Shown: positions 9,174-18,763, counted from the first letter of the stretch. The stretch: 64,000 nt of DNA from Acidobacteriota bacterium (GCA_016208495.1 JACQXX010000116.1:62001-126000), one strand, 5' to 3'. The notes: a model not told the origin generated them from the letters alone. Program-made: numbers and translations.

Positions 9174-9988
9174 ACAGTGGCTTTTTCCCATGGCAGGTGA
9201 CTGTCCCGTCACCTGCCACTTGTCTTCTCTCTCCTTGCCAGTTCTGTCCCATCCGCAGTTCCTTACCAGTCTCATTCATCATATTTCGCTTGCCTTTCTG
9301 TCGGTTGTGCTGGTACAACACGCCTACCATCTTCAATTTTCACACCTGTTCTCATTCAATTCCAATTCACGGCTATCCGCGCTCAGAAGCGTTCAAGGGG
9401 GAGTCTCACGTCATGTCACCATCGGCACGGACCTCAACCGCGCCTTCGCTGCCGCAGATTTGTATCACGACCATCCGGACCGCGGCGATTGACGCCGATA
9501 CACCAGATTCTCCCCTCCACGGTGGGTCTCCCTCGCCGCCGCCCCCAACCGGTTTGGAGGGTGGGTTCGTGTGTGGAGTCAACCCGTTCGAAAAATCAAC
9601 ACACCTGCTGCTTGCCGCCTTGACCCCTCCGGTCAGGTGGAGGTTTATCTCCACCTTGGTTGCACGTGCTGGTTATCTATCAATGCACCCAGGTCGCGTT
9701 TTCAGCCCTGCGTGATCCATCGTTTCCCGGAATAGACTTGGATCCTTGTGGATTCACCGCTGAACACATCATCAATCGGTCTTACCTATTCCTCCATTGA
9801 AGTAAGAAATATGACTGATGGAACTATTCAACGGGTGAGGTACTGGCTTGCCCCTGTGATGACCTCCTGGTGAAGAACGCCTGTGTTGGATCAACCTCCC
9901 CTGGTCCAGCCAGCCGCCACTTCGTTCCAAATGGACAATGTATCGTTTCAGTTAACCTTTGGTGAGAACAAGAAAGGCAGAGTATTCC
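9174..9988. other. Long gap before tal-pgi, no confident gene
   Basis: These 815 bases hold no recognisable gene. An open frame reaching 9715 (internal ATG at 9412) encodes a proline/serine-rich sequence without family resemblance, and overlapping frames exist in other phases. Unlike most gaps here it is poor in heptamer arrays, so it could hide a regulatory leader or an unannotated small gene. Nothing specific can be supported. Confidence 0.4.
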
Positions 9989-12841
9989 ATGAATCCCCTG
10001 AAGGCTTTACACGAATATAAACAATCTCCGTGGCTGGACTACATCCGACGGAGCCTGATTACCAGCGGTGAACTCCAACGCCTGATCGACGAAGATGGGC
10101 TGATGGGGTTGACCTCGAATCCCGCGATTTTTGAAAAAGCCATTACCGGCAGTAATGATTACACCGACGCCATTGCCGAACTCGAATCTGAAAATCTTGA
10201 AGCAACTGAGTTGTATGAGCGTCTGGCTATTCGCGACATCCAGGACACCGCTGATATCCTGCGGTCCGTCTATGAAAAAACCAGCCGCCGCGACGGGTAT
10301 GTCAGCCTGGAAGTGTCTCCCTACCTGGCCCGTGATACCCAGGGCACCATTGATGAAGCCCGCCGGCTCTGGAAAGCCGTCAACCGGGAAAACTTGATGG
10401 TCAAAGTTCCCGCCACGACCGAAGGCGTTCCAGCCATCAAGCAACTCATCAGTGAAGGAATCAATATCAACGTCACCCTGCTCTTTGCCCAGGCCGCTTA
10501 TGAAGATGTGGCTGAAGCCTATATCTCCGGTCTGGAAACCTTTGTCGCCAATGGCGGCGACCCCAGCCATGTGGCCAGTGTGGCGAGCTTCTTTATCAGC
10601 CGGATTGATACCGCGATTGATGCCCTGGCCCAGTCCAAACTGCAAGCAACCACCGACCCCGCCGAACAGACCCGCATCAAGAGCGTGATGGGCAAAGTGG
10701 CGATTGCCAACGCCAAAATCACCTACCAGGCATACAAGGAAATCTACCATTCCAAACGCTGGCAGGCCCTGGCCGAAAAAGGCGCCCAAAGCCAGCGCCT
10801 CCTCTGGGCCAGCACCAGCACCAAAAATCCCAGCTTCCGCGATGTGATTTATGTTGAAGAATTGATCGGCGCCGATACCGTCAATACCGTCCCGCCAGCC
10901 ACGTTTGATGCCTTCCGCGATCACGGGAAACTGCGGGCCAGCCTTGAGGAAGATGTGGTTGGGGCCCACGACGTCATGGACACCCTCGCCGCCGTCGGAA
11001 TTTCAATGAAGGACGTCACCGATACCCTCCTGAGCGACGCTGTCCGGTTGTTTGCCGAACCCTTTGAAAAACTGCTCCGCTCCATTGATAAAAAGTGCAA
11101 ACTCGTCTCCTGGACCGAAGTCAACAAACAGTCCTACCACCTCCCCGCTGATCTCGCCGCTCTGGTCAAAGAATCCATTGAAGACTGGCAGGTCAACGGC
11201 AAGGTCCGTCGGCTGTGGGCCCGCGATACCTCGCTCTGGACCCGGTCCGATGAGAATAGCTGGCTCGGCTGGCTCAGCATCATCGAAGACCAGCTTGGCG
11301 ACCCGGCACATCTGCACCGGATTGCCGAAGATGTCAAGACGGCTGGCTTTTCGCATGTCCTGCTGCTCGGCATGGGCGGCTCCAGCCTGTGCCCCGAAGT
11401 CTTCAAAATGACCTTCGGCCACCTTGACGGCTTCCCTGAACTCCACGTGCTCGACTCCACCGACCCGGCTCAGGTCAAAGCTTTTGAACAAAAAGTTGAT
11501 CTGGCCAAAACCCTGTGCATTGTGTCGAGCAAATCCGGCAGCACGCTGGAACCAAACATTTTCAAGCAGTACTTCTTTGAACGCTTGAAAGAAACCGTCG
11601 GCGCCGACAAGGCCGGCAGCCACTTTGTCGCCATCACCGACCCGAACTCCAAAGTTGAGCAAATCGCCACCAGCGAAGGCTTCCGCCATATCTTCCACGG
11701 CCTGCCCAGCATTGGTGGTCGCTACTCGGCGCTTTCGAATTTTGGGATGATTCCCGCCGCCGCCATGGGACTCGATACGCTGAAGTTCCTCGACCTGTCC
11801 GAGGAAATGGCCAGCGCCTGCTCCCACTGTGTTCCAACCGGCGATAACCCCGGCGTGGTGCTGGGCAATGTGCTGGGCGCCCTGGCCCGCGCCGGTCGCG
11901 ACAAAGTCACGATCATTACCTCTCCCGACATTTGGGATTTCGGCGCCTGGCTCGAACAATTGCTGGCTGAATCAACCGGCAAGGAGGGCAAGGGCCTGAT
12001 TCCGGTGGATCGTGAAAACCTCGGCGCCCCTGACGTGTACGGCAACGACCGCATCTTTGCCTACCTTCGGTCGGAAACTGGGGCCGATGCGGCCCAGGAT
12101 GCCGCCGTTGATGCCCTCGAACAGGCCGGGCACCCGGTGGTTCGAATCAATCTGATTGATACCTATCACATCGGGCAGGAAATGTTCCGCTGGGAAATCG
12201 CCACTGCCGTGGCCGGCTCCGTGATCGGAATCAATGCCTTCAACCAGCCTGACGTCGAAGCCAGCAAGATTGCGACCCGGAAACTCACCTCGGAATATGA
12301 AAAGACCGGCTCACTTCCCGCCGAATCACCGTTCTTTGAGGCTGATGGAATTAAACTCTTTAGTGATGAAGCCAACGTAGCCGCCCTCACCGCCGCTGTC
12401 GGCGAGAATCAATCGCTCAATGCCTTTGTCAAAGCTCATCTCGACCGATTGACCGATGGCGATTACTTTGCCGTCCTGGCCTATGTCGAAATGAATGAGG
12501 CTCACGATCAGCCGCTCCAGGCCCTTCGACACCAGGTTCGCGATACCAAGAAAGTGGCAACCTGCCTCGGGTTTGGACCACGGTTCCTCCACTCAACGGG
12601 TCAGGCATATAAAGGCGGTCCCAACTCAGGTGTGTTCCTCCAAATCACCTGTGACGATGCCGCTGATCTGCCAGTCCCCGGACAAACCTTTACGTTCGGA
12701 GTCGTCAAGGCCGCTCAAGCCCGAGGCGATTTCCAGGTTCTGGCGGAACGCAACCGGCGCGCCCTCCGGATTCACCTCGGCGCAGATGTCAAAGCGGGAC
12801 TGGCCACCCTCCAGGCCGCCGTGGCGGCAGCACTCGCCTAA
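9989..12841 (+). CDS. tal-pgi: Bifunctional transaldolase / glucose-6-phosphate isomerase
   Basis: This is a fusion of two pathway enzymes in one 950 aa chain. Residues 1 to about 370 are transaldolase, with the Schiff-base lysine Lys139 in LMVKVPATTEG and the signature GLTSNPAIFEKAI. About 380-950 is phosphoglucose isomerase, with the SIS-fold phosphate-binding motifs MGGSSLCPEVFK and SSKSGSTLEPN. Transaldolase exchanges three-carbon units between sedoheptulose-7-P and glyceraldehyde-3-P. Pgi interconverts fructose-6-P, a transaldolase product, with glucose-6-P, the Zwf substrate. The fusion could therefore recycle carbon straight back to the oxidative branch. The start is the ATG at 9989 after AAGAAAGG; an earlier in-frame start at 9959 would add only ten residues. 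The same fusion is known in other bacteria. The next gene is gnd. Confidence 0.94.
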   Translation: MNPLKALHEYKQSPWLDYIRRSLITSGELQRLIDEDGLMGLTSNPAIFEKAITGSNDYTDAIAELESENLEATELYERLAIRDIQDTADILRSVYEKTSRRDGYVSLEVSPYLARDTQGTIDEARRLWKAVNRENLMVKVPATTEGVPAIKQLISEGININVTLLFAQAAYEDVAEAYISGLETFVANGGDPSHVASVASFFISRIDTAIDALAQSKLQATTDPAEQTRIKSVMGKVAIANAKITYQAYKEIYHSKRWQALAEKGAQSQRLLWASTSTKNPSFRDVIYVEELIGADTVNTVPPATFDAFRDHGKLRASLEEDVVGAHDVMDTLAAVGISMKDVTDTLLSDAVRLFAEPFEKLLRSIDKKCKLVSWTEVNKQSYHLPADLAALVKESIEDWQVNGKVRRLWARDTSLWTRSDENSWLGWLSIIEDQLGDPAHLHRIAEDVKTAGFSHVLLLGMGGSSLCPEVFKMTFGHLDGFPELHVLDSTDPAQVKAFEQKVDLAKTLCIVSSKSGSTLEPNIFKQYFFERLKETVGADKAGSHFVAITDPNSKVEQIATSEGFRHIFHGLPSIGGRYSALSNFGMIPAAAMGLDTLKFLDLSEEMASACSHCVPTGDNPGVVLGNVLGALARAGRDKVTIITSPDIWDFGAWLEQLLAESTGKEGKGLIPVDRENLGAPDVYGNDRIFAYLRSETGADAAQDAAVDALEQAGHPVVRINLIDTYHIGQEMFRWEIATAVAGSVIGINAFNQPDVEASKIATRKLTSEYEKTGSLPAESPFFEADGIKLFSDEANVAALTAAVGENQSLNAFVKAHLDRLTDGDYFAVLAYVEMNEAHDQPLQALRHQVRDTKKVATCLGFGPRFLHSTGQAYKGGPNSGVFLQITCDDAADLPVPGQTFTFGVVKAAQARGDFQVLAERNRRALRIHLGADVKAGLATLQAAVAAALA

Positions 12842-12860
12842 ATTTAAATTATTGGATTGT

Positions 12861-12908
12861 GAAGTATGAATTATGAGGCAACATCCAAACACCCATAATT
12901 CATACTTC
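12861..12908 (+). terminator. Hairpin after tal-pgi (possible terminator)
   Basis: A perfect 15-bp inverted repeat (12861-12875 GAAGTATGAATTATG, 12894-12908 its complement) lies 20 bases after the tal-pgi stop, with an 18-base loop. There is no long T-run, so it may be a transcript-stabilising hairpin or repeat-derived instead of a true Rho-independent terminator. Confidence 0.45.
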
Positions 12909-12965
12909 ATACTTCATAATTCATTTCACCTTCCAACGAACAACTAAGAAAAGAGGAAAAGTGCC

Positions 12966-14411
12966 ATGTCTACTCCAAGCAGTGCCCCAACGTCTGCCAA
13001 AATTGGAATGATCGGTCTCGCCGTGATGGGACGCAACCTGGCGATGAATATCGAACGCAACGGCTTCCCGATTGCCGTGTGGAATCGCGACCCAGGCACC
13101 GTTGACAAATTTATGGAAACGGTTCAGGGCAAACAGTTTATTGGTGCCCACTCACCCGAAGAATTCGTCAAATCCATTGAACGACCTCGTAAAATTATCC
13201 TCCTCGTCAAAGCTGGCGGGCCGGTGGATTGGACCATTGATCAGATCAAACCTTATCTGGAAGAAGGCGATATTATTATTGATGGCGGCAACTCCTACTT
13301 TCCCGATACCATTCGCCGCGAAAAGGCCCTCAAAGCCGAAGGACTGAATTTTATCGGGTGCGGGGTGTCTGGCGGTGAGGAAGGCGCCCTCTGGGGTCCA
13401 TCACTGATGCCCGGCGGTGACCCGGAAGCCTATAAAAACCTGGCCCCAATCTGGGAAGCCATTGCCGCCAAAGTTGATGATGGCCCCTGTGTGACCTATA
13501 TCGGCCCAGATGGCGCCGGACATTTCGTGAAAATGGTCCACAACGGGATTGAATACGGCGATATGCAGCTCATTGCCGAAGCCTATGACATCCTGCGCCG
13601 GGTTCTGAAAATGGAAGCCGCCGAACTGGCTGAAGTGTTTACCAAATGGAACGAAGGTTCGCTCCAGTCCTTCCTGATCGAAATCACGTCCCACATTTTC
13701 AAGGCCATTGACCCTGAAACCGGTAAACCCCTGGTGGATCTGGTCATGGACAAAGCCGGCCAGAAAGGCACCGGCAAATGGACCTCCGAAGAAGCCCTCG
13801 AAATGGGCGTTGCCGTCTCAACCATTCACGCCTCAATTGAAGCCCGCTGCCTCTCAGCCCTCAAAGATGAACGCGTCGAGGCCAACTCGCAAATCCCTGG
13901 TCCAACCGATTATGTCTATGATGGTGATCGGCAGGCTTTCATTGATGCGGTTCACGATGCCCTCTATGCCAGCAAAATTTGCTCATATGCCCAGGGAATG
14001 GCCATGCTCGCCCAGGCGTCGCGTGAACGGAACTGGAACCTCAACCTGGGTGAAATCAGCCGGATTTGGAAAGGCGGCTGCATTATCCGGGCGCAATTCC
14101 TCGATAAGATCAAGCAGGCGTATCACCGTCGGGCCGATCTCCCCAACCTGCTCCTCGATCCCGATTTCAAAGCCTGGGTCGTTGATGCTCAACCTCGCTG
14201 GCGACAGGTGGTCAGCGTGGCCACGCTGGCCGGAATCCCCATCCCAGCCATGTCGGCCAGTCTCAGCTACTTTGATATGTACCGCACCGCCAACCTGCCG
14301 TTAAACCTGACCCAGGCCCAACGCGACTACTTCGGGTCCCATACCTACGAACGGGTTGACCAGCCTGACCTTGGCTTTATCCACACGGAGTGGAAGTCAT
14401 TGATGAAGTAG
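12966..14411 (+). CDS. gnd: 6-phosphogluconate dehydrogenase (decarboxylating)
   Basis: This enzyme oxidises 6-phosphogluconate to ribulose-5-phosphate and CO2, giving NADPH. The N-terminal Rossmann motif is GLAVMGRNLAMN, the substrate signature is SGGEEGALWGPSLMPGG, and the catalytic Lys189 lies in HFVKMVHNGIEYGDMQ. At 481 aa it is the long, E. coli-like form. The ATG at 12966 follows AAAGAGGAAAA. Its position between tal-pgi and zwf fits the oxidative pentose-phosphate role. Confidence 0.96.
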   Translation: MSTPSSAPTSAKIGMIGLAVMGRNLAMNIERNGFPIAVWNRDPGTVDKFMETVQGKQFIGAHSPEEFVKSIERPRKIILLVKAGGPVDWTIDQIKPYLEEGDIIIDGGNSYFPDTIRREKALKAEGLNFIGCGVSGGEEGALWGPSLMPGGDPEAYKNLAPIWEAIAAKVDDGPCVTYIGPDGAGHFVKMVHNGIEYGDMQLIAEAYDILRRVLKMEAAELAEVFTKWNEGSLQSFLIEITSHIFKAIDPETGKPLVDLVMDKAGQKGTGKWTSEEALEMGVAVSTIHASIEARCLSALKDERVEANSQIPGPTDYVYDGDRQAFIDAVHDALYASKICSYAQGMAMLAQASRERNWNLNLGEISRIWKGGCIIRAQFLDKIKQAYHRRADLPNLLLDPDFKAWVVDAQPRWRQVVSVATLAGIPIPAMSASLSYFDMYRTANLPLNLTQAQRDYFGSHTYERVDQPDLGFIHTEWKSLMK

Positions 14412-14417
14412 CCAGAG

Positions 14418-14560
14418 AGAGCGAGTAGCGAGTAGCGAGTAGTCAAACCCTGGTATTTCATTGAAGTGATCCATTTCAATTTCAACCTTGAATCCAGATC
14501 TGATTGACTACTCGCTACTCGCTACTCGCTACTCGCTACTTGCTTTCTCTCCGCGACTCG
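14418..14560. repeat. GCGAGTA heptamer arrays, inverted pair
   Basis: Tandem GCGAGTA units at 14418-14441 face the complementary CTACTCG units at 14509-14541, so the transcript between gnd and zwf can fold into a long hairpin. Similar inverted pairs lie at 7262-7432 and 41775-41878. Confidence 0.85.
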
Positions 14561-14594
14561 CTATTCACTCACAATCAGAGAAGGTGAAAAAGAT

Positions 14595-16136
14595 ATGAGC
14601 ACTTTGGATACCTTGGAAAATCCACTCCGCGAAGGGATGCGGCTTGAAACCTCACCCGCCCCCAATACGGTCGTTATTTTTGGGGCCTCGGGCGACCTGG
14701 CCAAACGCAAACTGGTGCCGGCATTGTACAACCTGGCGCGTGATCACCGGCTTCCCGGCGGCTTTTCGGTGGTCGGCTTTGCCCGCAGCGAATCCTCCCA
14801 CGATGCCTACCGCACTGATATGCGCGAGGCGGTTGCCAAATTCTCAACCACCGGGCCACCCGAAGACTCCCTCTGGGACAGCTTTGCCCAGGGCCTGTTT
14901 TACTGCACCGGCAACTATGACGATCTGGCCAGTTACCAGCGCCTGAGCACCCTGCTGGATCAACTTGATACCGAACGGGGCACGGGCGGAAATCGCGTCT
15001 TTTATCTCTCCACTCCACCCAGCCTGATCAGCCCGATTATGGATCACATTGGGAAATCCGGCCTCTCCAAAGGCAAGGATGGCGGCTGGGCGCGCATTAT
15101 TATTGAAAAACCCTTTGGACACGACCTGGCTTCCGCCCAACACCTCAACCAGGAAGTCAATCGGATCTTCGATGAAGACCAGGTCTATCGCATTGACCAC
15201 TATCGGGCCAAGGAAACCGTTCAAAATATTGTGGTCATGCGCTTTGCGAACGGAATTTTTGAACCGATCTGGAACCGAAATTTCATTGACCACATTCAAA
15301 TCACGGCGGCAGAAGCCGTCGGCGTGGAAGGCCGCGGCGGGTATTATGAAAATGCCGGTGCTGTCCGCGACATGCTTCAAAACCACCTGCTCCAACTCCT
15401 GGCCCTGGTCGCCATGGAACCCCCGCCCTCGCTTGACTCGACCGCCATCCGCGACGAAAACATCAAGGTTGTGAAGGCCATCCGCCCAATTCCAGCCGAC
15501 CGGGTCAACCAGTTTGCCATTCGCGGCCAGTACAGCCGGGGGTGGGTTGGGGGTGCCGAAGCCCCAGGCTACCGTCAGGAATCCGGGGTCAACCCTGAAT
15601 CAGCCACGGAAACCTTTGCCGCCACCAAGTTTTATATTGACAACTGGCGATGGGCCGATGTCCCGTTTTATATGCGCTCCGGCAAACGCATGACCAAACG
15701 CGCAACTGAAATTGCCGTCCAGTTCCGCAATGTCCCTCACCGGCTGTTTAACCAGACGGCAGCCGATCTGATCGAACCCAACCTGCTGGTGATCCGGGTC
15801 CAGCCAGATGAAGGCATCACGATCAAACTCGCGGCGAAAGTTCCCGGTCAGGCCATGCACCTGAGATCGGTCAATATGGACTTTCGCTATGGAAGTTCCT
15901 TCGGCGTCCGCTCGTCCGACGCCTACGAACGGCTCATCCTTGATTGCATGCTGGGCGATGCCACCCTCTTTACCCGCCGCGATATGGTCGAAGCCGGCTG
16001 GGCGTTGATGATGCCCGTCCTGGAGTCCTGGCAGGCCGCCAAAGACAAAGATTTGCACTTCTATCAGGCCGGCTCGTGGGGCCCTGAAGCTGCCGATTCT
16101 TTGATGCTTGAAGGCCGCTCCTGGCGCAGATTGTAA
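14595..16136 (+). CDS. zwf: Glucose-6-phosphate 1-dehydrogenase
   Basis: This is the first enzyme of the oxidative pentose-phosphate pathway: glucose-6-P plus NADP+ gives 6-phosphogluconolactone. The nucleotide-binding motif GASGDLAKRK is near residue 30. The active-site segment is R199-I-D-H202-Y-R-A-K206-E. The usual family signature is DHYLGKE, so Leu-Gly is replaced by Arg-Ala while the catalytic His and Lys stay. The 513 aa length is normal. The ATG at 14595 follows AGAAGGTG. It is 99 bases upstream of opcA, whose product assembles or activates Zwf, the arrangement common in cyanobacteria and actinobacteria. Confidence 0.95.
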   Translation: MSTLDTLENPLREGMRLETSPAPNTVVIFGASGDLAKRKLVPALYNLARDHRLPGGFSVVGFARSESSHDAYRTDMREAVAKFSTTGPPEDSLWDSFAQGLFYCTGNYDDLASYQRLSTLLDQLDTERGTGGNRVFYLSTPPSLISPIMDHIGKSGLSKGKDGGWARIIIEKPFGHDLASAQHLNQEVNRIFDEDQVYRIDHYRAKETVQNIVVMRFANGIFEPIWNRNFIDHIQITAAEAVGVEGRGGYYENAGAVRDMLQNHLLQLLALVAMEPPPSLDSTAIRDENIKVVKAIRPIPADRVNQFAIRGQYSRGWVGGAEAPGYRQESGVNPESATETFAATKFYIDNWRWADVPFYMRSGKRMTKRATEIAVQFRNVPHRLFNQTAADLIEPNLLVIRVQPDEGITIKLAAKVPGQAMHLRSVNMDFRYGSSFGVRSSDAYERLILDCMLGDATLFTRRDMVEAGWALMMPVLESWQAAKDKDLHFYQAGSWGPEAADSLMLEGRSWRRL

Positions 16137-16235
16137 CCCGATGTAGGGCATCCAAGGCCGCAGGTGACAGCGACCATTCACTGAGTCACCCACCTCAGCG
16201 GCCTCCCTACCGCGAACAAGACGGACGAAAAGGAT

Positions 16236-17411
16236 ATGGAACAGCAAAACTCAATTATCGAAGAAATCGAACGCAAGCGCCCGGTCGATGTCGCCAAGAT
16301 CGAACGTGAACTGGCCGAACTCTGGAAAGCCGCCGCCAGTTCCAAAGAAGGCGGCGGCGAAGCGGTCACCCGGGTGTGTCTGCTCAATCTGCTGATTTAC
16401 ACCTCGGATGAAGATCATGCCTCCACCCTTGGCGGAACCATCGCCACCGTCACCGAACATGCTCCCTGCCGGGCCATGGTGCTGGTCGGAAATCCAAAAA
16501 ATCCGGATAGCCACACCGAAGCCTGGATCTCGTCCCACTGCCATATGACCCAAAACCGACAACAGGTCTGTTGCGAGGAAATCCGGGTGACGGCCAGTGG
16601 AAAAGCACTGGAACACCTCTCGGATACGATTGCTCCGTTGCTCGTCGCCGATCTGCCGACCTTTCTCTGGTGGCAAGACGCCCATGCCCTGAGCCAGCCC
16701 CTGTTTCGTGGATTTCTCAACCAGGTCAATCGCATTATCGTTGATAGCGGCCAGTTGACCCACCGGGACCAGGAATTTCGCCACCAGGCGGAGATTATCC
16801 TCAATGCCCGCCATCAGGCCGCCTTTAGCGATCTGAATTGGGCCCGCTTAACCGTTTGGGAAGAATTGATAGCCAGCTTTTTCGATGCTCCTGAAATGCA
16901 CGTTTATTTGAAACGGCTGAACAAAGTCACCATCACCTACTCATTCAATGGTGAAATTGCAGGCGTGCCAATTCGCACGCTGTTCCTGGTTAGCTGGCTC
17001 TCCAACCGCCTGTCGTGGAAGTTGAAAGATGCGGCTGAAGTTTCGCCGCAACAGTTGGAGTTTCGATTCCGATCCCCATACACCCGGCTGCAGGTTGAAA
17101 TCCTGCCGGAAACCAACACCAACTTCCCGTCAACCGTTATCACCGGTGTAACCATGTCCACCGCAGGTGAAAAGCCGGCGACCTTTGAAGTCCGCCGGCG
17201 GGCGCCAAAAGAAAAAGAAGATGTCTTTGAGACCCGGGTGGTCATTACCGATGGAGCTTCCGTTGACCGCGTTGTTTCTTCCTACCGCCCGCATGATGCC
17301 GACCTCATTGCCCATGAGGTTGAAATTTTTGGTCGTGATCGAGGGTATGAAGAAGCCGTAAAATCCACCCTCAGCCTGATTGAAGAAATCCAGGCTGAAT
17401 TACTGGTCTGA
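16236..17411 (+). CDS. opcA: Glucose-6-phosphate dehydrogenase assembly protein OpcA
   Basis: OpcA promotes the oligomerisation and activation of G6P dehydrogenase. The 391 aa protein has the family's N-terminal region (VAKIERELAELWK, RVCLLNLLIYTSDE) and the central segment PLLVADLPTFLWWQD. Two cysteines in QQVCCEEIRV lie in the middle; redox-sensitive cysteines are known in cyanobacterial OpcA, but whether these correspond cannot be said. It follows zwf directly on the same strand, with AAAAGG before the ATG. The product is cytoplasmic and not an enzyme. Confidence 0.9.
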   Translation: MEQQNSIIEEIERKRPVDVAKIERELAELWKAAASSKEGGGEAVTRVCLLNLLIYTSDEDHASTLGGTIATVTEHAPCRAMVLVGNPKNPDSHTEAWISSHCHMTQNRQQVCCEEIRVTASGKALEHLSDTIAPLLVADLPTFLWWQDAHALSQPLFRGFLNQVNRIIVDSGQLTHRDQEFRHQAEIILNARHQAAFSDLNWARLTVWEELIASFFDAPEMHVYLKRLNKVTITYSFNGEIAGVPIRTLFLVSWLSNRLSWKLKDAAEVSPQQLEFRFRSPYTRLQVEILPETNTNFPSTVITGVTMSTAGEKPATFEVRRRAPKEKEDVFETRVVITDGASVDRVVSSYRPHDADLIAHEVEIFGRDRGYEEAVKSTLSLIEEIQAELLV

Positions 17412-17445
17412 CCCAATCAAATGAAGAATGAAGAATTGAGAAAGT

Positions 17446-17955
17446 GGTTAGTGGTTAGTGTGGTTAGTGGTTAGTGGTTAGTGTGGTTAGGGAGCGTTAA
17501 AAAACAACTTCCCGATTTTCATTTGGGTCGAAGCCATTTTCTTTTGAGTTCGGTGGCACTTTCCCTGACAAAAGCTCAGACCCCATTGAAGTCTTTGGAT
17601 TTCTTTTTCGTGTTTTTCGTGTTTTTCCGTGTTTTTCGTGTTTTTCGTGGTTTCCTGTTCTGAAATTGGATCTCTCCGGGTGACTTTCGATAAAAACGGG
17701 AAGTTGTATTTTTACAGTCCCTTAGTGGTTAGTGGTTCGTGGTTAGTTCTTGGTTCTTGGAAGGTATTGACCACTCATGCCAGTTAAGGGTTGAAAAAAT
17801 TGTTCGTTGAAAACAAAGGGCTTATCAAAATCTCAAATTTCAGACGTTCAATCTGCTGTCTGTAAGTTGTTGATTTTGAAGTCTCAATTTCAACTCTTCA
17901 TTCGCATCACTAATCACTAATCACTAACCACTAATCACTAACCACTAACCACTAA
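17446..17955. repeat. GTGGTTA heptamer arrays around a MITE-like element
   Basis: The 590-base gap between opcA and pgl has GTGGTTA/GTGTGGTTA arrays at 17446-17488 and 17723-17745 and the complementary ACTAACC arrays at 17905-17955. The MITE-like element (17489-17722) sits inside the first array. No gene was seen. Confidence 0.8.
17489..17722 (+). mobile_element. MITE-like element, copy 1
   Basis: A 234-bp element with imperfect terminal inverted repeats: the first 26 bases match the reverse complement of the last 26 at 22 positions (shared core ACAACTTCCCG). A second, shorter copy lies in reverse orientation at 57357-57536. Relative to it, this copy has about 35 extra bases after ATTTGGGTCG and more units of a TTTTTCGTG stretch. 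TA dinucleotides flank both ends. There is no coding capacity, so a transposase would have to act in trans. Confidence 0.75.
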
Positions 17956-18001
17956 AAGGTTTCTTCATTCTTCATTCTCCACCCTTCATTCTGCGAGGCA
18001 T

Positions 18002-18763
18002 ATGACAGCACCAACCTACACACTTGATGTTTCCCCTGACTCAACCGCACTCACCGTTCACGCCGCAGAAGAATTTGTGAAACAGGCCAGGGTAGCCATT
18101 GCCGAACGCCATCGCTTTAGCGTTGCCCTTTCTGGTGGCAGTACGCCGAAGGTATTGTTTGAAATGCTGGCCTCTGACCGTTTCCGGGATCAAGTTGACT
18201 GGTCCAAAGTCTACTTTTTTTGGGGAGATGAGCGGTCAGTCCCACCGGACCACAAAGACAGCAACTTTCGCATGGCGAACGACGCCATGCTCAAACCACT
18301 CAATATTCCGGAATCTAATATTTTTCGCATCCAGGCCGAAAAAGGAGCCACTGAAGCGGCGGCCCTGTATCGTCAGGTCCTGGCTGATTTTTTTACCCCG
18401 GATGAATTTCCACGCTTTGATTTGCTCTATCTGGGGATGGGGGATGATGGCCACACCGCGTCTCTCTTTCCCCATACTGAGGCCCTGAAGGAACAATCGC
18501 TGGCTGTGGTTGATAACTATGTCCCCAAATTTCAGACTACCCGCATTACCCTTACGATTCCAGCGATAAACCAGGCCCGCCACATTGTCTTTTTGGCCTC
18601 GGGCGCCGGCAAAGCGGATATGCTGGTACAGGTATTGGAAGGCGAATATCAACCGGAGACCCTCCCGTCCCAATTCATCCGGGCGGCTTCGGGAACGCTC
18701 ACCTGGATGGTTGACGCGCCGGCGGCTGAAAAGCTACACCAAAAAAACAATGAAAATTCCTGA
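18002..18763 (+). CDS. pgl: 6-phosphogluconolactonase
   Basis: Hydrolyses 6-phosphogluconolactone made by Zwf to 6-phosphogluconate. The 253 aa protein is of the DevB/SOL type, with the sugar-phosphate isomerase-like fold: ALSGGSTPKVLFEML, the DERSVPPDHKDSNFRM segment, and the signature GMGDDGHTASLFPHT. The ATG at 18002 follows GCGAGGCAT, a weak ribosome site. It completes the oxidative branch together with zwf, opcA and gnd. Confidence 0.94.
   Translation: MTAPTYTLDVSPDSTALTVHAAEEFVKQARVAIAERHRFSVALSGGSTPKVLFEMLASDRFRDQVDWSKVYFFWGDERSVPPDHKDSNFRMANDAMLKPLNIPESNIFRIQAEKGATEAAALYRQVLADFFTPDEFPRFDLLYLGMGDDGHTASLFPHTEALKEQSLAVVDNYVPKFQTTRITLTIPAINQARHIVFLASGAGKADMLVQVLEGEYQPETLPSQFIRAASGTLTWMVDAPAAEKLHQKNNENS

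Noticed and set aside
9412-9715. Proline-rich hypothetical gene
   Set aside because: No ribosome site, no family resemblance, and competing frames on both strands.
10007-11959. Long minus-strand open frames (320 and 318 codons) opposite tal-pgi
   Set aside because: They are complements of a strongly coding plus-strand gene with recognised catalytic motifs, and their products show no family features. They arise from codon bias.
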